Source: Erodium maritimum
Lineage: Eukaryota > Streptophyta > Magnoliopsida > Geraniales > Geraniaceae
Reading direction: 5' to 3'
Length of the DNA stretch: 64,000 nucleotides
NCBI GenBank assembly: GCA_963921825.1
Contig: OY997590.1
Coordinates: 52,717,039-52,781,038, forward strand
In this document: in pieces, positions 19,782 to 32,034 of the stretch
How positions within the stretch are numbered: the first letter of the stretch is position 1
Layout: every line of letters starts with the position of its first letter
The notes under the pieces: generated by a model
Databases searched by the model: none
What the model was told of the DNA's origin: nothing
What the model saw: only the letters and a program-made list of their open reading frames with translations
Program-made: the position numbers and the translations under genes

Positions 19782-22700
19782 ATGAAATTCCTCTCATGGA
19801 ATGTGAGAGGAATCTCCTCTCAGCAAAAGAGGAGTTGCTTCAGTTCCTTGATACGCAAGCAAGTCCCTAGCTTTATACTTCTCCAAGAATCAAAGCTGGA
19901 TATTTTTCCATCAAACTTTCTCAGGTCTTGTGGCCTACACTAGGGGTGGGACTTGTCATTTAGATGCAATTGATACTTCTGGAGGGATAATTAGCCTATG
20001 GAAAACTGGTGATTTTTGTTTCTCACATTCTCTTGAAGTGGAGGGAGCCTTATTATGGTTTGGTCATATTCAAAGATGTCAGACACAATGTTGCATTTTA
20101 AATGTTTATGCTCCAACAAATGCAGTGGGGAGAAGAAATTTATGGCTGCAATTAGAAGAAAAAATATCCCTCATCACACCTGGAACACTTCTTCTTTTGG
20201 GGGGAGATTTCAACTCAGTCTGTTCAGCTCAAGAAAGATCCTCTCAAAGATCTGGTGGAGCAGAAATGTACAATTTCTTGCATTTTATCCAATCTATGGC
20301 CCTCTTAGATCTGCCTCTAAATGGGGGTAAATACACTTGGTTTGGTCAACAATCAAGAGCCTCAAGAATTGATATGTTTCTGATATCACAAGACTTTTTG
20401 GATAAATTCAACAATCCCTCTCAGGTTTGTCTATCTAGATCAATTTCTGATCATAGGCCAATTGTTCTCTTTGATGTAGTGGTGGACTGGGGGCCAAGAC
20501 CATTCAAGTTTTTAAACATATGGACAGAAGATAGTAGATTCTTAACTGCAGTGCAACATTTTTGGTCTTCCTATCATATTTATGGCCAACCCTACTTTGT
20601 ATTGTGGATGAAACTCAAGCTCTTGAAGTCAGATTTGAAGAAATGGAATGCCAATGTCTTTGGAAATCTAGAAACTCTTATTGCTGATCTAACAAAATCT
20701 ATTGATATGATAGATGTTGTTGTGGAAATAAGGTCACTCACTCCTTCTGAGACTTCCATCAGAGGTGAGTTAAAAGCCAACCTAATCTTAAAGTACAAGC
20801 AACTGTCCAAATTATGGAGCCAAAAGGCTAGTAAGAAGTGGAGGGATGATGGGGATAAATGCTCTAAATACTATCATAGAGTTGCCAACTACAAGGGAGT
20901 CTACAAAAAGATTAATCAGATATGGTACAAAGAAAGCATTTTATACACCCCAGATGAGATTAAAGCAGCTGCAGCAGAACACTTTGCTCACAGGTTCTCA
21001 GAAGACTCCAACTCTTATGTAAATCTAGAAGATCTCTCATTCAATTCTCTATCACAAGAGTAGGCTCTATGGCTGGAAAGAGCATTCACAGAGGAAGAAG
21101 TCCTGCAAGCTCTAATGGCTTGTAATCCAGATAAAGCCTCAGGCCCTGATGGATACACTCTAAAGTTCTTCCAAACCTGTTGGACTATTATAAAAGAGGA
21201 TCTTATGAAGTTCATGCATTGTTTCTTTCACACTGGTCAACTGGGGAAAGGACTCAATTCCTCCTTCCTGACCCTAATCCCCAAGAACAAGGCACCTCTA
21301 TCCTTTGAAGATTACAGGCCAATAAGCCTAATGGGTGGAGTTTACAAAATACTCTCCAAACTCTTATCCACAAGGTTAAAACAAGTGATGAACTATCTAG
21401 TAGGGGAGGAGCAATCAGGCTTCATCCAAGACAGACAAATCATTGATGGCATCCTAATTGCCTCTGAGACAGTAGACTATATCAAATCTTCCAAGCAAAA
21501 GGCCATTCTTTTTAAAGCAGACTTTGAAAAGGCATTTGACAGGGTTAGTTGGACCTATCTAATGAGAATACTATCCAAAATGGGGTTTGGGAAAGTATGG
21601 AAGCTATGGATCATTTCTTGTCTAAGAGCTAATGTATCAGTTCTAATAAATGGATCCCCAAGTAAGGATTTCCAAATGTCTAGAGGCCTCAGACAGGGCT
21701 GTGCACTCTCTCCTTTGCTATTTGCTATTGCAGCTGAAGGGCTAAATCAACTTATGAAAGCTGGTCTGTCTCAAGGGCTGTGCACTCTCTCCTTTTCTCA
21801 TTTACAGTTTGCTGATGACAGTATTTTCTTCATCCAAGCTGATCCAAATGGTGCCTTGTGCCTCAAGCTAGCCCTGACTATGTTCACTCTATCATCTGGA
21901 CTGAAAATAAATTATGAAAAATCAGAAGCCATCTTATTTAACCTACAACAAGATGAGGAGCAACAACTGCTGGACATTTTGGAATGCTCTAGAGGTACAT
22001 TACCAATCACATACCTTGGCTTCCCTCTAGGAGCAAACCCTAAAAAAATCAAAACCTGGGATTCAATAATTCAGAAGTTTAAGGATGCTCTGAGCCTTTG
22101 GCAAGCCAAGTTGCTTTCTCTGGGAGGTAGAATTACCCTCATTAAATCTACTCTTAGTGCATTTCCCTATACTTCTTTTCCATCATTAAAGCCCCCAAAG
22201 GAGTTCTGAGAGAAATGGAATCCTAGCAGAGAAGATTTCTCTAGCATGGGACCTCCTCTGCTAGAAGTTTTAGCAAAGTTGCCTGGAACAAAGTGTGCAG
22301 ATCAAAAACTGAAGGAGGATTGGGAATCAAAAATTTGGCTCAAATGAATCTAGTCCTCCTTGCTAAGTGGTGGTGGAGATTTGCTCTAGACAACAACTCT
22401 TTATGGAAAAGAGTCATATGCAGCAAATTTGGGTGGTCTACTTCAGAATGGGACCTATCTACCTTCCAAGAAATTGGAGGATCCAACTTTATGAATCATA
22501 TACTTGCTATAAATAATGACCCCAGATTCCAAGACCTGTTTGGCATCAAAGGATTGTCTTGGAAAGTTGGTAATGGTTCTAGAGTTTTATTCTGGAATGA
22601 TATTTGGTGGGGAGATACTCCTCTCAGACATGTCTTCCCAAGGCTGCATACACTATCTCAGTGCAAACATATACTGGTGGTAGATGCTTGCTTGGATGGG

Positions 22701-23426
22701 GAATAGGATCTAAGATTCAGAAGGGTTCCTAGAGGGAGAGCAGAATCAGACTGGTTGATGCTACAACAAATCTTAAATGGTGTAAATTTATCTCACCAAG
22801 AGGACTTGCTAATCTGGATAGGAGACCCCAAAGGATTTACAGTCAGAAAATTATATGCTCTCTTGGACAATCCCTCTTCAGCAGACTCAATCAACTCTTC
22901 TTGGCCAAAAGCTCTCTGGTTAAAAGGGGTTCCTCCAAAAATATCAGACTTCTGTTGGTTGGCCTGTTTACAAGCCATTCCAAGTAGGTGCTTCTTGGAC
23001 TCTAGGGGTTTGCAATTATCATTACAGGGCCTGTTATGCCTAGTATGCAACAATGATATAGAAGATTCCCCTCATACAATTCTGCATTGTGATAGAGCTT
23101 GGAAAATATGGGGCCTCATCTTTAAATGGTGGAGGATATCTTGGGCAATTCCAGGCACATTACCAATACTGTTCTCCTCTTGGGCTACATTATGCTCCTT
23201 CAATAAAATCCAATGGAGCTTCATATTGCAAATAGCCTGTTGGCAGATCTGGTTGGCAAGAAACCAAACAATATTTGAAAATAGATTCCTTACACCTGAA
23301 GAAGTATTTCAAAAAATATTCCACATGTCCTACAGCTGGGAATGGGCATCCTTTCAATCAAATGGCACTTTTTTCTCCTTCAATTCTTGGGCTAGCTCAC
23401 CTATGACCTGTCATATAAAGCTATGA
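19782..23426 (+). pseudogene. LINE B ORF2: endonuclease, RT, zf-RVT; frameshifts and five premature stops seen
   Basis: It starts ATG AAA TTC at 19782 (MKFLSWNVRGIS, LLQESKL), hits a TAG and shifts frame near 19938-19975, then runs GGDFNSVC, GGKYTWFG, SRIDMFL and SISDHRPI. TAG at 21061-21063 replaces the Gln of EQALWLER. RT motifs follow: KASGPDGYTLKFFQ, YRPISLMGG, SGFIQDRQIIDG, FKADFEKAFDRV, RGLRQGCALSPLLF and LQFADDSIF. TAGs at 22224-22226 and 22242-22244 replace Trp in WQRRFLWHG. Then LLAKWWWRFA, TAG 22704-22706 (Trp in relatives), and zf-RVT-like CLVCNNDIEDSPHTILHC. The end is MTCHIKL at 23426. Between RGLRQGC and FADD a short stretch is replaced by a second copy of a nearby 21-mer. Confidence 0.9.
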
Positions 23427-24560
23427 TCCATGGTACTAAGGGGATTGAGGTCCTTGGATGCTCGCTTTCTTGGATGAGGATGATCTCTAGGTTTTACTTC
23501 TGCTGTTTCTTGTGTCCCAAGGCATCTGATTTCTCAGCTCCTTTGCTTCATATATTCTCTTACAAGTCTGCTATCTCTATGACCCTGTTCATTGGAGCTC
23601 CTTCTCCTCACTAATTGTGCTGATGCTGGTTTATTGATACTTTCCTCCTCTTAAGCTCCTCCAAGTTATTTGCCCTCATATTTGGATTCTTATTTGCCTT
23701 CATCACTAGTTCTATGAGGGGTTTTGGGTGGGATGGGTACTTTTGTGAGTTTGGTAAGGCTATTCTGGTTTCTCTTGGTTAGTTTTGGTGACCTGCTCTT
23801 TTGGTCTTTGTGTGGGGGATTATCTTCTTTCTCTTGCTTTGACTCTCTTTGTGTGTGGGTAGTTCAATATCTAGGTGAGAGCTCTTTGGTGCTTTGTTTG
23901 CTCTTTTTGCAGATCCCCTCTTGCTGATCATCTACCTCTGATACCTACAACCAGAGGATCTTTTTACTCACATGTCATCTTTTGGGGACTTATGGCTCAA
24001 ACACATATCTACTGCATAATTACTCTCAATGCAGTACATGATCTATGTGGAATTGAAGAACATACATTCTTGGATTGCCTTCTGCATAACTGGATGGAAG
24101 TAAAGTACAAATAGGGATGGTAACTATACTCAATGTAATCAAAGTAAGCTTGGAGTGTATCCTGCATTTTTGGATGGCAGTGATAATCAAAGTCGATTTT
24201 CAATCTCTTGGATACTGTTGGGCAGTTTCTGCATATTCATCATGCCTCTTGTCTCTTGGACTTTTCATACTCTACAAGATCTTCTGCATAATTGGATGTG
24301 CTACTGAAGATTAGTTGGCAGGAAGCCTGTTACACTGGCTCTTTTTAAGTTGTTAATTGCTTCAGTAATTCACATGCTAGTTGATTTAATACTTTTCATT
24401 TTGCTACCCTTTGTTTCGAAACACTTCTTGTACTTGGGTAGTTTCTTGGTCTCTTTCTTTTGAGTTAGGATGTCTTGTTTTGCTGTAAGATACTCATGTA
24501 CCTCCTCTTTCATCTCGAAAGAGGTTTTTAATCTACATTTGCTTTGCCGATCAAAAAAAA
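23427..24560 (+). other. 3' UTR of LINE B
   Basis: A GT-rich first part, then repeats of a CTGCATAA.TGGATG-like motif (about 24080, 24165 and 24290). A perfect 8-bp stem CCTCTTTC (24504-24511) / GAAAGAGG (24517-24524) lies about 30 nt before GATCA-poly(A). Open frames here look like by-products of composition. Confidence 0.6.
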
Positions 24561-24603
24561 ACAAGTGCATTTGGTAAGGCTTTAAAAAAACTCAACACTT
24601 TTT

Positions 24604-25357
24604 TTTTTGATCAGCAATGCATGTATATAAAATGAAACCTCCTTTTGAGGTGAAAGGAGGAGTTACAACGGATTACTCTAAGAATCCCAAAAGCTCAAAG
24701 ATAGACGCAACTATCTGATAAGAGCCAACATAAAAGTGAAACTTGAAAAACGAAAAAAAAAACATCCCAAAGTATCCAAGATCAGTTAAGGAATCATCAA
24801 TCAAAGTAGAGCTGAGTAAGCAAGTACTCAAACTAAAGGGTAGAAAACTGCCAAAATTCAAATCAAAAAGGGTAACTTGGGGAGCACGCCAACCAGGAAG
24901 TAACTTGAGCGTGAAGAAAACCAAGGGAAGATGAGTTCCTAGCTAATCAATCAAGAAATGAAGCCTTCAGGTCTTCCACAGAGGCTACAGAGCCTACATT
25001 CTTCACCAAATAGAGGCTAACTGTGAAACTGCAACAAGAAGAGGAAGAGGACACCACAGCTGCTGAACCAAAATAAGCTGCAAAACCAGAAAAAGAAGGA
25101 AGAAAAAACAGGAGCTGCAGCCCGAAAGGGAGAAAAACAAAACAAGCCAAACTCCCAAGGAATGAGCCCCAGGAAATGACTGACCTCTCAGCCTAAGAAC
25201 TACCCACACACTTGAGAAAACACCAAGAAGATGAACCCACACACCAAACCAGACAAGGATCCCAACTTGAAGACCAAAGCAACACCTCACAATATCACCT
25301 CTCACCTAAGACTTACCCAAAACCACCCAAACCACCCACCCAACCCCAAACCAGAGA
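24604..25357 (-). other. 3' UTR of LINE C
   Basis: GT-rich on the sense strand just after ORF2. A perfect stem CCTCCTTT (24638-24645) / AAAGGAGG (24653-24660) with a 7-nt loop precedes the GATCA-poly(A) terminus, in the same position as in LINE B but with different bases. Confidence 0.6.
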
Positions 25358-28300
25358 TCATAAAGGAACCACCTTCCAGGGAAAGCAAGCTCTAGGATTA
25401 GTCTTCCAAAGCCAGAAAGAGAATTGAAAGGAGGATTTTCCAAGGAATAAGAATAACTGAGAATGTTTGTAAATATATCCACAGCTGTCAGGGTAATACC
25501 TTGGAAGAGAAATAAGTTCCTTGCCAACCATATATGCCAACATACCAGCTGCACCAAGCTTTGTCAAGCTTTCTTTACTTTTTTGCTCTGAACAAAACTA
25601 AACCATGAAGCTAGAAGAGAGGATACTGAATCAGGGACAATGAAAAGTATCCCCCACCAAGAAGCTACTAAACCCCATACTTCCCAAGCTCTCTTGCAAT
25701 GCAGTAATATATGACAACCCTCCTCAAAATCCCAATTACAAATTGGACAGATGATTTCTTGTAATGGCAGCTTGAGGCCCCTCTTATCCAGATAACATTT
25801 TGAGGGTAATATATCTAGGCAAGCCATCCAACCAGAAAGCTGATATTTTTGGGGGAATCCCAGGCAACCATATAGCTTTTGACCAGCTACATGTCTGTGC
25901 ATTCTGAATTCCTTGCTGAGCCATTAGAATGTATAGTTTTTTGACTGAAAATCCTCTGGCATCCCACATCCAATTTAGATAATCTTCCAACTGATTAAGC
26001 TGAACACCTTCTAGGACTAAGCAGAACATCTCCCATTCATCTTCTTCCCAACCTCTAGGACTTCTTCTTAAAATATTTTCCCAATCATTTACTTCCAATG
26101 TTTCAAATATTTCAGCAACTCTGGCCCTTTTGTTTTGAGCTAATAGGTATATCCTTGGAAACAGGTATCTGAAAGGACTTTTCCCCCACCAAATGTCATC
26201 CCAAAAGAAGACTCTTTCTCCATTGCCTATTCTCCAAGACAGTCCTCTCATTCCAAAGAAGTTGCTAAATCTTGGATCCTTGATCACATCCAAAATTTGA
26301 GCCATGAAACAACAGCTCCCCACTTCTGAAAACTTGCTCAAATCCCATTAATTTGGATCCCACCCATATTTGGAACAGATAACTAATTTCCACAAAGAAT
26401 TTCTTTCCAGAGCAAACCTCCACCACCACTTTGCCAGCAAAGCCAGATTCATCAGCTCAAGATCTTTTACTCCCAGCCCTCCTTCTTCTTTTGATCTGCA
26501 TACATTGCTCCACTTGGTTTTGCACATAACTTTTGGGGAAGATTTACCATGCCATAAAAATCTTCTTTGCCAGCTAATCATCTCCTTGATCACTCCTTTT
26601 GGTGCTTTTATAATGGAAAAAAAGTAAAGAGGCAATGCTCCCAGAGTTGACTTCAAAAGGGTTATTCTGCCCCCAAGGGACAACAGCTTGGCCTCCCACA
26701 GGCCAAGAGCATTTTTGAATTTTTGGATTATACCTGTCCAAGTGCCTTTTCTTTTAGGATTTGCACCCAAAGGAAACCCCAAATAAGTCATAGGTAGAGT
26801 CCCTTTTGGGCAATGGAGAATGTGCAAGATTTCCAGTTCTTCTTCCTCAGATAAATTGAAAGTGTATAGAAGTGACTTTTCATAATTGACCTTTAAGCCT
26901 GATGCAACTTTGAATAGCTTCAGTACATATTGTAGACAAGAAGCCCCTTCCTTATTTGCCTCTAAGAAAAAGATGGTATCATCTGCAAACTGAAGGTGTG
27001 AGATTGTAGGACAGGTTGCCTTCATCTTAATACCTTGAATAAGGCCTTGATGCAAAGAGGCTTTCATAAGTTGGTTGAGACCTTCTGCCACCAGCACAAA
27101 TATCAATGGAGAAAGAGCACAACCTTGTCTTAGTCCCTTGGAAATTTGGAAGTCAGGACTAGGAGAGCCATTTATCAGAATGGACACATTTGCTTTGAAA
27201 CAAGCCAACATCCACATTTTCCACTTTTCTCCAAACCCCATTTTTTAGAGAATTTTCATAACAAAGTCCCAACTAACATTATCAAAGGCCTTTTCAAAAT
27301 CTGCCTTGAAGATGATTGCTTTTCTTTTTTCCTTTTTGATATATTGAACTACATCTGTTGCTATTAATATACCATCAGTAATTTGCCTGCCAGAAATAAA
27401 ACCAGTTTGCTCATCCCCACCAAGAAACCTATCATTTCCTTAAGCCTTGAAGATAGGAGTTTAGATAGTATCTTATATGGCCCTCCCATTAAGCTAATTG
27501 GCCTATAATCATCAAAGGACAAAGGGGATGGACCTTTTGGTATTAAGGTCATAAAGGAGGAATTGAGGCCTTTTCCAATCTGCCCTGTTTGATGAAAATG
27601 GTTGATGAATAGTAGTAGATCATTTTTGATAATTGGCCAACAGACTTGGAAAAAATGCAGGGTGTAACCATCTAGGCCTGTAGCTTTATCACCTCTGCAG
27701 GCTAATAGAGCTTGGAGCACTTCTTCATCCTCAAAAGGCCTTTCTAGCCACTGAGCTTGTTCAGGATTTAAAAATTCAAAGGGTAATTCATCCAGATCTA
27801 AGGGCTGGGAACTTGAAGCTGTAAATCTTTTGGAGTAATGTACTGCAGCAGCCTTCTTTATTTCTTCAGGAGTGGTTAAAGTGTTGGCATTATTCCAGAT
27901 ATGAGATATTCTTTTGATTGCTCCTTTATAGTTTACTATTCTATGATAGTATTTAGAGCCCTTATCACCTTCATTTATCCATTTTCTTCTAGATTTTTGG
28001 CTCCAAAGCTGTGACTGCAATTTATATTTATGGATCAACTCAGCCTTAAGCTTACCTCTTGCACAACATTCCACACTTGAGAGATTTCTGATATTCAACA
28101 CATTATCCAGCTTGTCTATTGAGGATATTAGATCAGCAATCTGAGTATCAAGAGCTCCAAAGACTTCTACATTCCATTTTTTGAGCATTCCTTTCAATAA
28201 CTTCAGTTTCATCCATAGAACATAGTGAGGCAGGCCCACCACATGAAGTCCTTGCCAGAATACTTGAATAGAATTAAAAAATCTTCCATCTTCTGTCCAG

Positions 28301-29040
28301 ACATTTAGAAACTTGAATGGTCTTGGCCCCCAATCCACTAGATTATCATATAACATAATTGACCTATGATCAGAGACACTTCTTGGGAGAGCAGCTTGTG
28401 TAAGTGATGAGAAGGCTTGTATATAATCCAAAGACACTAGAAACCTGTCCAGCTTTGAAGCAGAAGAACCACCACCAAACCAAGTATACTTCCCATTTTG
28501 CATGGGGAGATCAATTACTCCCAGAGAGTCTATAAAATTTTGGAATGCCCTCATATCTGAGGAGTAAGGCCTCTGAGAAGCTCTTTCAGCAATAGAGAGT
28601 GTAACATTAAAATCTCCCCCCAATAAGATGATAGGTGCAGGTACAAGAGTATTGATGAAATCATTTAATTCAGACCATAGCAAGCTCCTGCCAGCTCTTG
28701 AACATGGGGCATATATATTAATCAAGCAGCAATTCTTATTCAAGGTTTTGGACTTTCCCAACCAGATTATAGCTCCTTTCAGACATTAGAAGCTTGTCAT
28801 TGTGTATTCATTTGTTTTCCAAAAGGTAATGAGACCTCCAGAATTTCCTTCAGCTGGGATATCAATCATCTCCCACCCCCAAGATAAACCACATGACCTG
28901 AGAAACCAAGCAGGAATTTTTTCTAGTTTTGATTCCTGCAAGAAAATCAGATTTGGCTGTTGCTTGTGTACCAAGGCATTGAGACTTCTCCTCTTTTGTG
29001 AGGAAGATATGCCTCTCACATTCCAGGAGAGGGCTTTCAT
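25358..29040 (-). pseudogene. LINE C ORF2: endonuclease, RT, zf-RVT; stops and frameshifts
   Basis: 29040-28786 reads MKALSWNVRGIS, FLQESKLEKIP and GGLITFW. A TAA at 28786-28788 interrupts the frame, which continues with NIYAPCSRAG, LGGDFNVTL, GKYTWFGG, SVSDHRSI, DGYTLHFFQ and YRPISLMGG to a frameshift near 27410. RT continues with a stop at 27245-27247, RGLRQGCALSPLIF and LQFADDTIFF (27241-26348). TAA at 26348-26350 precedes WDLSKF; then VFFWDDIWWG. A shift near 25850 leads to zf-RVT (CPICNWDFEEGCHILLHC), another stop near 25560, and the C-terminus WKTNPRACFPW ending with TGA at 25358-25360. Domain order matches A, B and D. Confidence 0.9.
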
Positions 29041-29046
29041 TGCTAT

Positions 29047-31524
29047 TTACTTAGAGAAATTAGTTCCAGGCAGACTTGGATCTTCAAAATCCTTGTCTAA
29101 ATCTACAAACTCATCCTCAGAACCCACTTCAAATTGTACACTGAGATTCCTTTTATCCTCCAATAAACTTAGTTGCTGCAGAATTTCCTCTTCCTTACCT
29201 TTAGCTTTTAGGCCTAGAGCTTTACCAAAACCCCAAGCTTTCTTAGCTTCAGAAGACAAGGATAAGAAGGATATATCCTTTTGAGTCTCCTGCTGCACTG
29301 GCTGGTGACCTTCTTTGATTTTTGATCTTGTTACATATTTGTGAGGAGCTGCATTTTTTACTTTCTTCTTTCTTTTCTTTAGGTTGGACAAAGGCTGATG
29401 AGGTGTGGTTGTTAGTCCCATAAAATCTGAAACTTCATTCACTTGAGCTTGTATGAAGAGAGACTCAGAAGAGGGGGGAAAGTTTGAAATTGGAGAGCCA
29501 AATTCACCATCACTGTTCAGGCTATTCAGCCCTTGTGGACCCAAAGAAATGGGCTGTAAAGAGCAAACATTCACATCCATGTCAGTTGTATTAGTTGATT
29601 CATTTTCCAATGTCTGAGTAGGCTCCATCCTTAATAAATGCTTGACATTTGAGACAGGAGAAGAAGAGAGGATTATATCTTGCTGATTTAGGGGCAGAGA
29701 TAGATCCTTCTGAATTTCTGACAATCTGTGACTGAGATTTAACCCATATTCCTCCTGTGATTGAATCTGAATAGTTCTGCCTTCCAATGGAACTACTTGT
29801 TCAAGTAAATTTCCAGCTACTGTAGAGATTGGAGGAGGATCTGAACTGACACCAACAACAACTGCAATAACTTCTCCCTCTTCATTAAACTCAGCTCCTA
29901 GAGGACCAACATTCTCCACCTGAGAATTTATATCCATTACATCTGGACCTAAAAGTTCTTCAGTCCTGACACCAATAGGATCTTCAATAACTTCTCCAGC
30001 TTCAATATTTTCAGCTCCAAGCAGCCCAACAACCTCCACCTGGTTTCTTAAAATTTCAACAGTTACTTGATTTTTTGAGAGTACCAGGTCATTAGTTTAC
30101 TCAGTCAAACCTAACTCATTCTCAACCAATAGGTGTGCTACTGGCCTTAGTAATTCAGAGCATAGGTTCTGAGTATTTAAACCAGGAGTAGGAGAAATGA
30201 GTGGATCTCCAAAAGAACTGGATCCACTGAGATTTGAAGATGATCCTGGTGAATAAGGTGATTGAAGAGGAGGGACTGCACTTCCTATTACAGAGGAAAT
30301 CAAGACTTTGAACTCAGCATTTGCAAGTGTGATGAGAACCTCCTTAGAAATGGGCTTCAGATTTTTGGTGTGAATGAGAACATATGCAATGTCTATTTCA
30401 AGGGCCTTTTTAGAAGAAGGGTGAGTGAATAGGATGTCTCCAAAATCAATTACAGCAGCTTGAAAAGTTTCCTCACACCAGCCATGGTAAGGAATGCCTT
30501 GTATGGCTAACCAAATAAACCTCCCACCTTTTAGACATATTTCCACAGAAGCTGGGATTTGAATCATCCATTCTTTCAACCAAGCACCCTTATCAGAAAG
30601 AAGTTCCTTATGATATTCCTTATCTGGACAATGTACCATAATAACTTTGTTTCCCAATGATTTGAGCAAGATTTCAGAGGCTCCTTGCATTGCAATTTGA
30701 TGTTGCATTGCTTCAATACTAATGTTCAAGAGAGATAAGGCTAAATGTGAATGTTGTATCATTGTTACTTGTGCAGAGACAACTGAACCTTTATGCAAAA
30801 AGTCTTCATAATTCCTTGTATTCTTGTTCAAGCTTTGAGGAGATGTTGCCTAGCTTGAGTTTGGCCTTTGCCACAGGTTTGGAGTCTGATGTAGGTGATT
30901 AGAAGTGGCAGTCCTCTTCCAAGCTTTTGTTACATATAGATTGTTCCTCCAATAAGAAGCTCCATTGAATTTGCGAATGGCTTGCTGCAAAGCTTCCTCA
31001 GAGTCAAAATACACAAAGCCATACCACACTCCTTTCAGGTTTGGCTTCTGTGCCACTAGAGCTTTGCAATAACCTTTTGCAAGGTAGAAGATGTTTTGAA
31101 GCCAAGATACATGAGCTTTAGGAGGAAGATTTCTTACAAAAGCAGTATGGTATACTGGTGCGAAGTTGTTGCCAACCGATCTATCTTGCTTGGAGGCTTT
31201 GTGCTGATGAGGTGAGGGAGGAGTAAGGTCAGTATCTGAGCCAACCGGTTGAAAGAACTTGTCGTAAAACATTTTCTGTCCTTGCACAAGCTTTGTATGG
31301 CCTCCTTCAGAATACTGCTGGGTTCTGTCTGTTGAGGATGAGGAGGCACTTCTTGTTCTTCCTTTCTTCTTGATCAACTTCTTCTTAGGCTTTTCAAATC
31401 CCGGTGGTGGGCCATTGGATGAGGAAGAGTTATTCCTCAGCTTGTCCGGTCTTTCAGACCTAGAACTCAGAGGCAGTTGTTGAACTCTCAACGTTCCACT
31501 GAGTTCTTCTATTGATAGTACCAT
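29047..31524 (-). pseudogene. LINE C ORF1: RRM and DUF4283-like domain, two in-frame stops
   Basis: One frame of about 825 codons broken by TAG (30850-30852) and TAA (30097-30099). N-terminus MVLSIEELSG; GPPPGFEKPKKK; block DRTQQYSEGGHTKLVQGQK and FYDKFFQPVGSDTD; RRM (HTAFVRNLPPKAHVSWLQNI, YGFVYFDS, YWRNNLYVTKAWKR; about 31150-30920); DUF4283-like (LGNKVIMVHCPDKEYHKE, FIWLAIQGIPYHGWCEETF). The linker holds an imperfect internal duplication (VEVVGLLGAENIEAGEVIE and VENVGPLGAEFNEEGEVIA; about 30015-29870). The C-terminal module is HKYVTRSKIKEG ... KKAWGFGKALGLKA ... SEDEFVDLD. ORF2 starts 6 nt downstream. Confidence 0.83.
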
Positions 31525-31645
31525 GGCTATTTAGGAGACTTTATCAGGAGGCTTCAGTAGTAGAGAGCCTTTGATCAAACCACAAAGGACTGAACAGAGT
31601 AACCAAGAGAGCCGTTTACCGGAGAGAGATCCAATCAAGAGAGAT

Positions 31646-31687
31646 GGTGGTCCGATGATCTGTGATGATCACCCAGGACACTACACC
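31646..31687 (-). promoter_or_regulatory. Folded 5' UTR element of LINE C
   Basis: On the sense (minus) strand: GGTG, TAGT bulge, GTCC, inner hairpin TGATC-atcaca-GATCA, then GGAC and CACC. Both outer stems are as in B, while the inner stem has different bases that still pair. A weaker copy (GGTGTAGT ... ATCGGATCACT) lies upstream at about 31790-31840. Confidence 0.6.
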
Positions 31688-32034
31688 AAAATCAGAACAG
31701 AGAGATGATTGTAGATTATTGAAGCAGAATAGTTGTTGTATGCATTGAAAAGGACAGTGTTGAGAAGGTAAGAACCGATGTCCCTAGCCCAGTGATCCGA
31801 TTAACTAGATGAGTACCATCATGAATACTACACCGGAGGGAGGAGATGATTCAGTTGAAGAAGGATGAAGATCTTAATCCATGAAGAACAGGACACTGTT
31901 GGCGTTCAAGGTTACTGTAGCATCCTCTGTGTTTATTGTTGTTAAGTCTGTTGTGTCTTGTTGCCTTTGTTTTGAAGCAAAAAGAAAGGAAAAATTAAAT
32001 TTAAGGTGAGTTGAGCAATGACTCAACACTTTTT

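Larger units (their letters stand above)
16936..24560 (+). mobile_element. LINE 'B': near full-length BNR-like L1 (about 7.6 kb)
   Basis: Flanked by AACAAGTGCATT at 16924-16935 and 24560-24571 (target duplication; the first A may belong to the tail). Order: 5' UTR (16936-17227), ORF1 (17228-19775), ORF2 (19782-23426), 3' UTR and a TTTGCCGATCAAAAAAAA tail. Its 3' end lies 43 bp from the 3' end of LINE C in the opposite orientation. Confidence 0.9.
24604..32020 (-). mobile_element. LINE 'C': near full-length BNR-like L1 (about 7.4 kb)
   Basis: Target duplication ACTCAACACTTTT at 24590 onwards (merging into the T run) and at 32021-32033. Minus-strand order: 5' UTR (32020-31525), ORF1 (31524-29047), ORF2 (29040-25358), 3' UTR and a TTGCTGATCA-poly(A) tail. 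The rebuilt target reads CACTTTTT/AAAG at the nick, which matches the TTTT/AA preference of L1 endonucleases. Confidence 0.9.

Noticed and set aside
23724..24314. Possible small host genes in the 3' part of LINE B
   Set aside because: They fall within the LINE between ORF2 and poly(A), inside its target duplications, and show only composition-driven hydrophobic sequence.
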